This document shows, piece after piece, positions 40,148 to 51,830 of a stretch of DNA of 64,000 nucleotides. Each line of letters opens with the position of its first letter. Position 1 is the first letter of the stretch. The notes under the pieces were generated by a model that did not search any database, was not told the origin of the DNA, and worked only from the letters and a program-made list of their open reading frames with translations. The stretch comes from Nissolia schottii (Eukaryota; Streptophyta; Magnoliopsida; Fabales; Fabaceae), in NCBI GenBank assembly GCA_003254905.1, contig QANU01065369.1, positions 1 to 64,000 on the forward strand, in the 5' to 3' direction. The translations under genes and the position numbers were made by a program.

Positions 40148-42752
40148 ATTTCATTAGGCACGAATCTTGTTCTATTTTGTTTCTGTATTTGATAATGGTT
40201 GTGTTTCTATTTTGTAAAGTTTGTGTCTCTATTTTAAAATGTTTGTTCTTAATAGAAAGTGACTGCAAGTGAAAATAATGAAAAATAGAAGATATAATGC
40301 GATAATTACTTTTTGTTATATATAATAGATAAAAAGAATAAAAAAATTAACTACTTTTTAGTCCGTAAAAACTCTATTCATTTTTTTTTTAAATTCATAC
40401 ATATTTATTTGATTAATTTAATTAATTAATTAATAATAACAAATTAAAAAAAAAAGTGAAAAACGATTTTCACCACCACTTCGCCTTGATCCACTCCCAT
40501 TATGCTTTTACTCATTACACTAATATGTGACCGGAATGTAGGGAATCCTAAACCCTAAACCACTCATATATATAAGCCAAGTGTGGGGCAAATCGGGGTA
40601 GGTAAAAAATAAAATTAAAATTACAAATTTGTTGTATGTCATATTTAAACCCCGACTGAGTGAGTTGGTCTATATAACAGATTTCCTGTGGATAGGATAG
40701 AAAGTGCCATATCTCTACGATTTGGATAATGAAATTATTGATACTAATGATCATACGACTAGTATATTGAATTGGAGCGGCTTATATTTTGAATTTGCTC
40801 AAGAAAGATTTTGTGGTTGTATTCTCCTCGTCCACATCTTCTGATATTAGTACTCTATCTAAGCGTCACACAGATACGTTGAGTATCTACCCCTTATTTA
40901 TAATGGCAGTAATGATAGACGCAAATGCTATGTATATAAATTTAAGATCACATATATGTAATAATTAAAGGAACAATGCTTTGTGTATATCAAAAAGGTA
41001 TTTACCAGTTGAATCAAATATTATAAATATATGAACAAATATTTCATACACAGATAAATAAATATTACAGAACTGATGAACAAACATTTTCAAATACAGA
41101 AGCGAGATAAAACGAGATCTACGATAAATTAAATGTTGAAAAGTAATTGTCACACTCTCTCTCCTACCCCACTCACAATCTAAAATGTATGTACTCAACA
41201 AACATTAAAAAATAGATGAACAAACATTAAAGAACAAATAAACAAACATTATAAAATGTAAAAAAAAAAAGAGATCTAACACAAACTAAATAGCGAGAGA
41301 CTCTCTTGCTCTTTCACTCATTCTCTCATAATCAAACATTATATCAAAAATAAACAAATATTACAACACTCTAAAATAAATGTTACAAACTCATAAGCAA
41401 ACATTACACTACACATTAATAAATATTACACAACACAAAAAATGAATAAATAAACAAACATTACACCACACAGAAGCGAATAAATAAACAAGTATTACAA
41501 CACTCATAAATAAACATTACACCACGCAAAAACATTACAAAATTTATAGAACAAAATGGATTAGAGAAGAATGTCTTTATTTATCCTTTTGATAACGTCT
41601 TAAGAAAAAAAAAAAACAAAGGCGAACCTAAAAAATGACAAAAATAAATAAAGAAACAAGAAACGAAAAAAAAAAAAGAACAAGAAAAGAGAGAACGGAG
41701 AAGAAGAAAATAGCAGAATAAAAAAAATAGTAGTTATAGGTGGAATAATTAAATAAAAATAAAAGGAAAGTGTGTAGTTTGAGTGAAAAAATAAAAAAAG
41801 AAGATGGAGAGAAGAAAGAGAAAAACGTGAGTGAAAGAGAGTAAATGAAGAAAAGATAAAATTAATATTTAATATTAGTGAATATTTCTTAAAAACTTTA
41901 TTTAGCGCACACAAAATATTCCCGATATTAGTCATATCCGATATTAGATTCTGTTTCTGTCCTTATCCCGAGTAAGAATGTGGAAGCTTCAGTAATTTGT
42001 GTCTTCCAAAAGAAACTTAATTAATTATTAATAAAGAAATACCAGGAGCACCGAAGCTTAAGTATTTATCTATAAGTACGGTTAAAGTATTTATTTTTAA
42101 AGCTCACCATTAGGGTAAGAAAAATGATGCTTATACATACTTAAAAAAACGTTGACACTTGGTCATTCTTCCTGCAACAAACTGTGAATTCAACTCTTTT
42201 TTCTTCTTCTTCTTTTTTTGTATGTATGAATAACACAATTATTAGGTAAAGACCAGATACATAATGTTGTCCAAGTACCGCAAAGAAAACTACGCGAATA
42301 CAATAAATGCATACACACATGTACATACATAGTTTAAAGGTGAAGATGTTGACATGCGACAATAACTATAGTACCCTTGTTTACTTGGCTAAACTCCAAA
42401 TTCGTGTTGGTTAAGAAGTTTGTTTAGATCATTTTAGCAAAACCATTTCGTCCCTTTGTTGCGTGCGGAGCATGCTCGCGTGTGCCAGCGCGAGGGCCCT
42501 ACAAGGCTGAAGGGGCTTCAGAGAACAGTGTGTGAAGATAAAATATCTGTGATTTTAGGTCAGAAAGTATTTGTTTTCTTGTCCCACAATTCATGATTCA
42601 TGATTCATGCTGAGAGATTGTTTTCTTGTCTAACATTTCGTGCAGAGCTAGATACTTTGACTACAAATTATGTGGTTACAAATTGTTTAAAGTGATTGAT
42701 ATTCAGCTGTAATATTTGACTTTAATTATCATGTACAAACCGTGTAATTTTA

Positions 42753-42790
<38 letters not shown>

Positions 42791-43477
42791 TCTCATGTAA
42801 CTTATGAAATAAATATTTTCTCTTACTAATTTTTTTATTTTTAATAATTTTTAAAATTAAATTTATTAAAGTTTTAATTTTGTTATTATTTCATAATTTA
42901 ATATGACATAGTAATATATCATATAATTTAATGTGATAAATTTATAATACTTTTTAATAGAGAAGTGTATCATAAGCTCAAATAGTTCACGAATCTCTAA
43001 AGTTCTTACAAACTAGTTTTTCGTTGATTTGATTAATGAAAAGTTTGTCAAGATTATAGAACAGAAAATGATGATAAAATTTGATGAATTCAGTTCGTAA
43101 AATTATCAAAAATAAAAAGAATTCAGTAAAAGAGAGTATTTACTTAATGAGACACATGAAAAATCATTAATTTTTTTTATCCTATAACAATTAAACTCAT
43201 TTGTCTGTATATAGTTTAATTGTTTTCTGGCTACCACTCATTTTCTGATATTTCCACAGTGGTTAGCAAATGTAAATGGTACACAGTTGATGATGCATAA
43301 TTGCCAGGGGGGGAAATCTTGATTCTTTGAAATTGGAGTAGCTTATTAAACCTTAAGTGAACTTAAACTGAGTTGCAGAACAATATTGTATAATTATAAT
43401 TGGCCCGTATATTTTTCTTGAATTTACGTGAAATAAGTTGATAAAATTGTGTCTCGCTTCTAATAAATATTTTTTAG
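40148..43477. other. AT-rich spacer with simple repeats, no gene
   Basis: Between about 40975 and 41560 the phrase (A)AACAAACATTA(C) and close variants recur many times as an irregular repeat. A (TTA)n run lies at about 42757-42790. A short GC-rich patch (42465-42515) is unassigned. No coding region or RNA gene is seen. Confidence 0.55.
42757..42790. repeat. (TTA)n microsatellite
   Basis: About 11 ATT units in AT-rich spacer. Confidence 0.85.
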
Positions 43478-44200
43478 TAGGAGTGTTTATTACCTAATCT
43501 GATAACCCAATTTAATCTAAAAATCTTTAAATTGAGTTTGAATGTCAAATTTGCCCCGATGCATTTTTAGGCCAGGTCTTATTTTAGGTTAACCCATTCC
43601 ACCGTTAAACAAATTTCTACGTACAATGTAACAGACCTAAGTAAATAAAAGCCCAAATTAGGAATTAACCTAATTAGTGGAGCCAAATTTAGTATAAATA
43701 AGAGGGGAAGGGTATTACATTGGTATGAAAAATTTGTATTAGGCTATCCTACCTCTCTCTCTAGGATTCTTCTCTCTAATCATCTCCTTCTTAAGGAGAT
43801 TTTCTATCACAAATGCAGAAAATACACCAAATTGGTCTATTATTTCCATAATTCAATCCATTACAAATTTACTTCATTACAAATTTTTATTTTCTTTAGA
43901 TAATTAGTTATAAAAAGATTTTATACATCAACTAGTACATTAAATAACTTGATATTATATTTATGTAAATACAATGACATTGTAAAATATCTTTTAAATT
44001 TTATTTCTTATATAAAATAGTATAATTTTATTATCTATAATATTTAATTCTTTAAAAATAATTTTAAAGTCTAGTTGATCCAATTTAACCCAATCATTAA
44101 TTAAGTGATTATCGGATCAGGTTAGTGTTCAAAACTTTGGTTCTGTCAAAAAAAACTGAGTCAGGTTTGGATCCGATCAAACATCGTCCACGTACACCTA
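43478..44200. repeat. Dispersed repeat with hAT-like ends, fragment 3
   Basis: It opens TAGGAGTGTTTATTACC and closes with the inverse of TAGGTGTACGTGGACG. These are short inverted ends of the TAGG.GTGT type known from hAT-derived repeats. It shares AACCCAATCATTAATT with the repeat at 36840-37350. A shorter LTR-like sequence (from about 43627) sits inside it. It has no coding capacity. Confidence 0.5.
43627..43865 (+). mobile_element. Possible small solo LTR nested in the hAT-like repeat
   Basis: It starts TGTAACAGACC, has AGTATAAATAAGAGGGG (a TATA-like box) at about 43690 and a CT-rich leader-like stretch (TCTCTCTCTAGGATTCTTC). It ends near CCATTACA at 43865 or a similar CATTACA at 43881. 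The size and layout fit a short copia-type LTR. I could not find a matching target duplication, so this is weak. Confidence 0.3.
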
Positions 44201-45621
44201 TATATTTCTAAGGTTAATGTAAAAATTTAATCAAATTAAAAATGGAAATTTTTTTGTATATATACATTATTTAAATATAATTAAATACACTTTTTTTTAT
44301 TTTGAAAGTATGGATAATTTGTGAGACTGGTGTGTTTGACACACAATTACACTCGTCAGACACTCGTGTTCTACATGTTTAAAAGTGTCCCAAAAAAAAG
44401 TTCATATATGATCGTGTCTAGACATGTTCAGGCTATATAAGCTTACGGGCTATTTTTGAACTGTGTCCATGTAAAAGACATTTTAAATACTAAATAAATT
44501 TACAATAATATTGATGCTTAGAAAATTAGTAAAGATTAACACGTCACTATATAATATACCATATATTTTCGAAGGTGGTTTAAAAAGTATAAAAATTTAT
44601 AGTTTGACATCAATGAAACATATCATAATATTATTGCAAATCTTGAATTATACACACACGCACACACACATACCTTGTGTCCATATCCTATAAATTTTCA
44701 AAGATGGTGTGTTCCCGGGTCACATTTCAGTGCTTCCTAGTTTATTTTCCGTATTCTATAAATATAAAATAAACCACTTTAAAAATATATAAAAGAAATC
44801 ACATGCTGAAATTACATTTCTTATTGGCTCAATGACATTTATACTGCTTTTGTTTTTAAGATATATATACAAGGTTATAGTCATCTAGGAGAAATATAAG
44901 ATTGAGATTTTATTTGAAATCAATATAAAAGGTGCCGATTGCATTTTTAAAAAAACTTGCACTTTTTTTCTTTCCGATTTCATAAAAAAATTAATAAAAT
45001 AATATGAAATTGACATTGTTATATCGGGTTTTGTACTTAAAAATGGGTTTAGAAAATAGTTAATGCATAAATATGGATAGAAAATAAAACTTGCATTCGT
45101 ATTTATGGGCTAAAATTTTGAAATTGTCAAGTATAGAGATGATTTCATAATTTTTTAAAATTAAAATTAAAAAAAAAAAGCTTACAAACTTGAAATCACT
45201 GCGCAATTTCAGGCTGACAGCGGATAGAATCACTAGTGGGGCAGGAGACAGCAGGCCATTCAAATTGGCAAGTCTCGAGATGTTGAAATCGTCGTCATGT
45301 ATGGCGATTTCATGTATGGCAGATCTAGTTTTTTTTCTTTTTTTGTTTCAGTTTCTTTGACCACCACCAAGACGGAGAATGAACCTTCAACCTATATATA
45401 TGAACCCATTCACAATTTTTTCCTTCTTCTTCGTTCTTCTGTTAGTATGTAACAGATATAGTGTGTTTAGAAAAAATAAAATATTGAATATAGTGAGGCC
45501 TCCGATGATACTATGGATCCTTTGTTAATTACATATATCATAACGAGTTATTTAGAATAATCTGGTTTGTATTCAAAATTATTATTATTCATGTTATATT
45601 TTATTTTTTTAATTATTTTTA
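44201..45621. other. AT-rich spacer without genes
   Basis: No supported gene. A short (CA)n stretch at about 44650-44670 and a GC-richer, unrecognised patch at about 45200-45300 are the only notable features. Confidence 0.5.
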
Positions 45622-45906
45622 AGTATGTCGTTAAAAAGTGAAACACAAAATATGCTCTACACTTGCCTTACTATTAGGATCCTATGTACCAGAAACATGT
45701 GTTTACTTTGACATTTTGAAAAAATTGATTGCTAATTAACTACCTGTTATTTGTTTATTTTCATAAATACGTCGTTAAAAAGTGAGACACAAAGTATACT
45801 CTACACGTGTTTTACTATTAGGATCCTGTGTACCAAAAACATGCATTTACTTTGACATTTAAAAAATTTATTGATAACTGCCTATTGTTTGTTTTTTAAT
45901 TTTCAT
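45622..45906. repeat. Two-copy tandem repeat, about 145-bp unit
   Basis: TATGTCGTTAAAAAGTGAAA at about 45624 recurs as TACGTCGTTAAAAAGTGAGA at about 45769. Both continue through TACTCTACAC-like sequence, TTACTATTAGGATCCT, GTACCA.AAACATG and TTTACTTTGACATTT. It ends about 80 bp upstream of the decayed plant-mobile-domain gene. Confidence 0.8.
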
Positions 45907-45985
45907 TTTATTAATTACAAGAGTTGCGAGTGTTATGAAACACGAGATTATTGACAAACAAATTTCCTTATACGACCTTATCTAG

Positions 45986-46990
45986 AAAATGCTACTTTGT
46001 ATCAGGTGGCTTTATTACCTCAAATTCTAGTCAATCAAGAACTTATTTATGCACTTGTGGAGTGATCGAGACCATAATCACATGCATTTCATCTATCTCA
46101 CAACGAGTGTGTGGTGACATTGGAAGATGTGACGATGGTACTTGGGCTTTATGCTAATGGTGAATCCTTAATCGGATCTTAGGCAATATTCATGGGACCA
46201 TCTCTTGAAAATCCGTGTTAGCAAGCACTTGGAAGAATGCTAAACCAATATTTTGGCCTTTTTATTTTGTGACAAACATGGTAATTGGGTTAATGCAAAG
46301 TACTTATCGATGCTTCTAAATTTGGACGCGATCAAGTCATATAGTTAGGGTTCAATTGTCCTTACTATACTTGATAAGTCCTTATATCATGCTACACAAA
46401 CCAACAGCAAGGGAATCCATGGTTGCATGATGCTCTTTCAAATGTGGGCATTCTATAGCTTTCTTAGACTTGCTCCCGCGCCACAGAATCCAAACCAGTA
46501 CCAATTTTGTCTTGCATCAAATTAAAAGTTTTTTGCTTGACAAATTTAATTTAATTTATTTTAATAGATCTTATTTTCAATATTATCAATTTAAATAATA
46601 TAATAAATTGCAGATGGGCAGTACACGTGTATGTTCCTCAACTCCATCCTAGAATGCTCAAAGAAATAAGAACTGCCATAGATCATATGGAACCAAATGA
46701 GGTAGCCATTAAGTAAAATATTGTAAACATTATTTGTGTGATGATATAGTAATTAATATCTACATCTATTTTTTTATGCACTTTATATGGCAACCATATC
46801 GACAATCATCGATTGCTGCAATCATTCCAGTGGAGGTGAAGAATATGTGATCTATGTGGCCAATAGTCTTCCCACTCATTTGCTTTAAGACTGTAGAGTG
46901 GAACACAACTAGCCACATTATTTGACAATTTGGTCTTTTTTAGAAGGTGCTTATTAGGCCAAACTGCAGTATTCTGGGTAATGCTCATAA
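45986..46990 (+). pseudogene. Decayed plant mobile domain (PMD) gene
   Basis: Broken reading frames give consecutive PMD-like blocks in the right order: ALVE.SRP.SHAFHLSHNE and VVTLEDVTMVLGLYANGESL at about 46050-46175; GSIVLTILDKSLYHATQ, KGIHGCMMLFQMWAFYSFL at about 46350-46470; RMLKEIRTAIDHMEPNE at about 46650-46700; WQPYRQSSIAAIIPVE and FPLICFKTVEWN at about 46790-46900. This is the MAIL1/MAIN-type aminotransferase-like domain (in the family, ALVERWRPETHTFHLP...TLEDV..LLGLP). PMD genes occur both as host genes and as cargo in MULE and gypsy elements. This copy has several stops and frame changes and cannot make a full protein. It lies just upstream of CACTA-like subterminal sequence and could be its cargo. 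Confidence 0.7.
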
Positions 46991-47089
46991 TTGTGACTTG
47001 AAGGGAAATTCACATGCATTAGCATTGATAAATTGGATGTAAAGGCATTATCTGTGGATTCAAAGGTGGTTGAATTGATAAATTAGCAT

Positions 47090-47354
47090 TATCAGTTGAT
47101 ATATCTGCCAGTAATTTATTAATTTTAAAAAATAAAAATAAACAAGACTTTACTAAAGGATATATTCGTCAGTAATTTATTAAATTAAAAGATAAATTAT
47201 ACTTAAAGAAAAATGATATTTGCTTTTGTTTACTTCTCTAAACTTCTTTTCTACAAAATAAGTTAAAATAATTAACAGATATTTAGCTAAATTTTAACGT
47301 AATATTAATTTTTAAATTAAAAATAATAAGTTAAATATTTTTATTATTTCAATT

Positions 47355-47388
<34 letters not shown>

Positions 47389-48234
47389 AAAGTAAGTACT
47401 TATTTGAATGTCTCTCTAGTAAACATAAAATAACTTTTTCATAAGTTATTTCTTAAGTTAAACATTTTGCTAAAAGCTCATTTTAATTATACAAATGCTT
47501 ATAAATTAAGCTCTTTACCCAAAAGTGTATGTTTGGATTAATTAATTTGCAAATTAATGACATTTGCACCAACTTGAGTCTTTCAAAATTAATTTTGATC
47601 AAAAGTGAGTTGATATCAACATAATTTATGTCTAAAATTTTTATGTCAAAAGTCATTATGATAAAATGCATGAATGTTGTTTGGATGATGTTAAACAAAA
47701 TTACTTTTGAGTATGTAATCACTTTTGTGTATGTAACTACTTATGCAATTAAAAATTATAATAATTTTCATTTCTAGTGTTATTAATATTATTGTAAAAA
47801 TATAAATATGCATAATATTATTACTTTTTAATTATTATTGAGAATTATAAATTTTTTACATAATTATTACATTACAAATTTCTAGTGTCAATATATATAT
47901 ATGTATGTATGTATTAATTGCACTATTAGAACACAATAGCATGCAAGGGCATAGTAGTTGGAGTGCATACTTCTAACCTTCAGGTGCTAAGTTGAAATCT
48001 CATTAAGCTCAAAATATATATGAATTTGATGTGTGTGATATAAAAACACGGAGTACAAATAATTACACAATATTCGTCAGTAATTTACTAAAATCTACTA
48101 TTAAATTCGCCAGTAGATAACATTTTTCTAGTAGTAAAAGCACGAGCGGATTCTTCACATGAAATCTGCCGGTGTCCACAGCAAATAATATCCGCTGCAA
48201 AAATTTGTCAATGTTTAACATTTTTCTAGTAGTG
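47090..48234. mobile_element. CACTA-like right terminus and subterminal repeats
   Basis: The right end is the inverse of CACTACTAGAAAAATGTT at about 48217-48234. Ahead of it, short repeats of the kind (T/G)CCAGTAATTTA, TTCGTCAGTAATTTA and TTCGCCAGTAGATAAC stand at about 47105, 47168, 48068 and 48108. A near-copy of the terminus (ATTTTTCTAGTAGT) lies at about 48123-48136. No matching left end was found in the window, so the true extent is unknown. The subterminal motif differs from the ACCGTCGG family elsewhere in the window. Confidence 0.5.
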
Positions 48235-50473
48235 GTTGGTACGGTTTATGTGTTGGGTAGAAGCGTTGTGATTTTGCAATTTTTTGAGTATGCTTTTCTT
48301 TGTTTGTGTTTGATGCCGAAGTCTGATTATCATCTTGTTATTAATGTGTATCCAGTAGCATATTAGGTGCATCTTAATTCTGGTTTCTGTGTAAACTTTT
48401 TGTAAGAATATTTGCTCCTCTTATTTGTTGGCTGGTTTGAGCTAAATACAAATTCGAACATCAATCATATGTGATGAGTGTTGCACGCAATTTGTGAGAG
48501 ATTAACTATTACATAATTCTTCACTAAATCACAATGAATTAAGAAATCATTTCCACCGTGTTATAATTAGAAATTAATGACAAAATACCAATTAGTAGTC
48601 TTGTTGCTAAAATAAATTAGCGACAGATTAGCAATGAAATTTTTTAAGCTAATAGCAACCTAAAAATAGTAACAACAAAATTGATCACTAATTCCTTGCT
48701 AATACTTTTTAGCAACGGATTAGCGACCACTAATCCTCAAAACTCTTAGTAGCAAGGGGTTTTAACTTTACTTAATTTATGATGTGTTGCAATCTATTAC
48801 GGGGGTTCTTATCTTAAATTGATTGGAAGAATTCTCATGCAACCTATTTACATGGTTGGCATGCATGACAAGTTTTTTGACTAAATACAACTCTACAAGG
48901 TTTATATGGAGCGGCAGGCCAATATAAATAAATAAATATTTATTTTTTGAACTCGAGACATTAGGGCCCTAGCCACCAAGCTACCACACAATCTTGTGTT
49001 GTGTTCCGAATGTTCTTGTGTTATGTGTTGTAACTCATTTATATTTTTGAGTTCAATGTGATTTGAAATCAGCACATTAAGGCAAGAGTGCTCCAACCAC
49101 CAGGTCACCGCATGGTGTATCATAGTGATACAATTAATACACACACACTAAAACCTTTAAATATGATTTTACTATAATTTCTTTCTTCATTTTTTTAATT
49201 TGTATCTTTATATATCATTTTTCTATAATTTTTTCTTTATTTTTTTTCTTTATCTCAAATTTCAATTAATGACTATTGAATTAATTATAATTAAAATGTT
49301 ACTCAAAATTGGTAACTCTCTTAATATTTATGTTTATTTTTCTACAATATAGTTCTAAATTTTATTTACATTCAAAAATAATTTATGCTCGAAAAAATAA
49401 TTATTTATGATCAATAGAAAAATGTATTTTTATAATTGATATTTATTTTTTATGTAAGTGACTATAATTGAATAAATACATAAATAAAATTAATTATTTT
49501 CAATAGTTACTAAGGGACATATTAAGGGTATTACGGATGCATATATCCCCAATAATACCTATAATTAATATATATATATATATATATATTAACTCTATTC
49601 ACTGTTTTTATATTATTATTTAATAATTACTAATTGATTATTCGTCAATAACATATTGGCACCAAAAGGGACACTAGCAGTGGATATGTTGGTGGATACA
49701 CTATTCGTAGGTATTTGATTGCAAAATTGCCAAAATACTATAATCCAACTGATTTGGCACTTAAAATCCATTAGAAATTGAGGCAGATTTAATCCCTCAC
49801 TAAACTATGTCATTATATGAGTGGGTAAAAACTAATTTATCAGAAGTTTTGCGGCTTATTTGAACTTATAATATTAGATTATATGACATGTAAATATTCA
49901 TATTGAATCATAAATTAATAACAAAATTCAATAAATTTAATTTAAAATTTTGTCAGAAAAAATTAGTAAAAATTGATATTTACTTGAAAAACCACCTAAT
50001 ATACAATGAATATTCTCTTTTTTATCATCCACATCGAAAGTAAACGAATTAGTTTAGTAAAATAATGTTTATGGTATTCGATCTACTTTCGTTTTCGTTG
50101 AATGAGAAAGGACAGATTCGTTGGTTGTTGGCAACTAAAAAAAATATAGTAATTGAATCCTAGATATTGGAAACACTTTATCTTTCTTGAGCTGCATACT
50201 GCAACAACTGTTGATGTATACATTCATATAAATGAATTTTTACGAATATAAGAAAATATATAAATGAAATGTTTTAGTGGACAAGAAAGTTTACCAATTC
50301 TACTTCCTTTCCCATTCAATGAAGAAGGATAGATACGTGAGTTTTTGTACTTCACAATACTAGACGGAAATAATTAATGAGTAAATCATCTTATATGAAA
50401 ATTACACATGACTCATGTATACATCTATGTCATTAATCAAATTACCTTAAAAAGGTAAAAAAGTTAAAAAAGA
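48235..50473. other. AT-rich spacer with repeat relics, no gene
   Basis: At about 48580-48760 AGCGAC/AGCAACGGATTAGCG-type motifs recur, as in subterminal regions of another CACTA family, but no ends are visible. A (TA)n run lies at about 49567-49590. There is no supported gene. Confidence 0.5.
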
Positions 50474-50760
50474 TGCTTCCTCTGTTTTATAATAGTTGTT
50501 CACCTTTCTATTTTTGGCTGTTTTAAAATAGTTATTTACTTACTAAGTTTAGACATTATTAATTATTTTTTTTAACATACTCTTATTAATAAACTTTCTC
50601 TCTCATACTTATCAACTATAATCACTCTAGTCATCTACTATTAATTAGGTTAATTAGGTAAAGTATTATTAATTTTTTTTTATATTTTTCAATCATTTTC
50701 TTAATAACTGCGTAAAAGAGAAAATGGATAACTATTTTAACAACTTTTAAATGAGACTGT
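50474..50760. mobile_element. Degraded Stowaway-like MITE
   Basis: The left end CTTCCTCTGTTTTATAATAG and the inverse of the right end (GTCTCATTTAAAAGTTGTTA) resemble the CTCCCTCCGT(C/T)-type ends of Stowaway (Tc1/mariner) MITEs. Both are followed by TAGTT(G/A)-like sequence. Size and AT-richness fit. The ends are worn, and a TA duplication cannot be confirmed. Confidence 0.45.
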
Positions 50761-51430
50761 CTATTTTCATTAATAACACTATGCATACATATTTAGGACT
50801 TGACGATACTCAAAAATTTAGTTTATTTTTTTGTTACATTAAATATATATACATATATAATTTATTTTTAGTTATATAATTAAATTGAAGTGATAATTGT
50901 GATATCGTATTTAGTGGTATATTACTCATCTTAGTTACTTACTATAAATTAGTTAACAATCAAGTAGATGCTTTTTGATTATTTTTTCTAGTTCCTGAAA
51001 TATACTTGAAAATAATTATTTTCATACATTTTGATTAGAATATTGATAATTACTATACATACATTTTGTTTATTTGCACTGACTTTTACCAATTATTTTT
51101 AGAGTCAACCTCATCTTTGAATATATCAGTCAATTAAACATTGGAACCATTTATGTTTACTTGTTCCGAAAAGTCTATTTGTATTTTATTCATGATGTTC
51201 CAGTGACGGTATATATACACTGCATAGATAGGGTACATAATATTGCATGTCTTGCACGGCTACTATGATGCTAACATTTTATGTATCTGCCTCTTTCTTA
51301 TTTGGTATATCTCCTAGCTTGTGTTATTCAGTAATAAAGCGCCCGTGCCACCTACGAGATGTATTATCTATAAGTTATAATATAAAATTACAACTACAAT
51401 TACAAGGTTTAATTCGCTTTTTAATTCCCA

Positions 51431-51830
51431 TGCAATGTGACATTTTTTTTTAATTTTTGCACAATATAACATTCTATCATTTACAGCGCAATGTTACGTT
51501 TCTTTTTTAATTACAGTAAGAAGCCATGGTTTTTTTTTTTCGATTTTGTGTTCAATGTCAGATTTCCTTTTAATTATCGTACAAAGTCACGTTTCCTTTT
51601 AATTTTCACGATATGGAACGTTTCTTTCCAATTTCTGGGAGATGCCACGTTTTCTTTCAATTCTTGTGCAATGCTATATTTTCTTATAATTTGAGTGCAT
51701 GTCCTGCACATTTCTTTCCAATTCTCATGCAATGTCACATTTCGTTGTAATACAAGTGCAATGCCACGTTTCCTTTCAATTTTTGTGTAATGACACACTT
51801 CATTCTAATTCACGAGCAATGACACATGAC
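51431..51830. repeat. Degenerate 29-bp tandem repeat, about 13 copies
   Basis: Units of about 29 bp follow one another without spacers, with an approximate consensus of TGCAATGTCACGTTTCCTTT followed by TAATTTTCG. Clear units start near 51542, 51571, 51600, 51629 and 51658. Copies differ from each other at many places and a few vary in length. On the - strand the reading is ...AAAGGAAACGTGACATTGCA. There is no open coding sequence across it. It is followed by TGACGTAACATTTTGC.AGTCAC and a ..GGGACC.. stretch that look like the tail of a dispersed repeat. Confidence 0.8.

Noticed and set aside
41600-41935. Phe-rich 111-codon - strand frame as a membrane protein
   Set aside because: It is a translation of a GA/A-rich low-complexity run, without a start context or family match.
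51431-51830. CRISPR-like array because of the 29-bp period
   Set aside because: There are no spacers, units are contiguous and strongly diverged, and the genome is a plant's.
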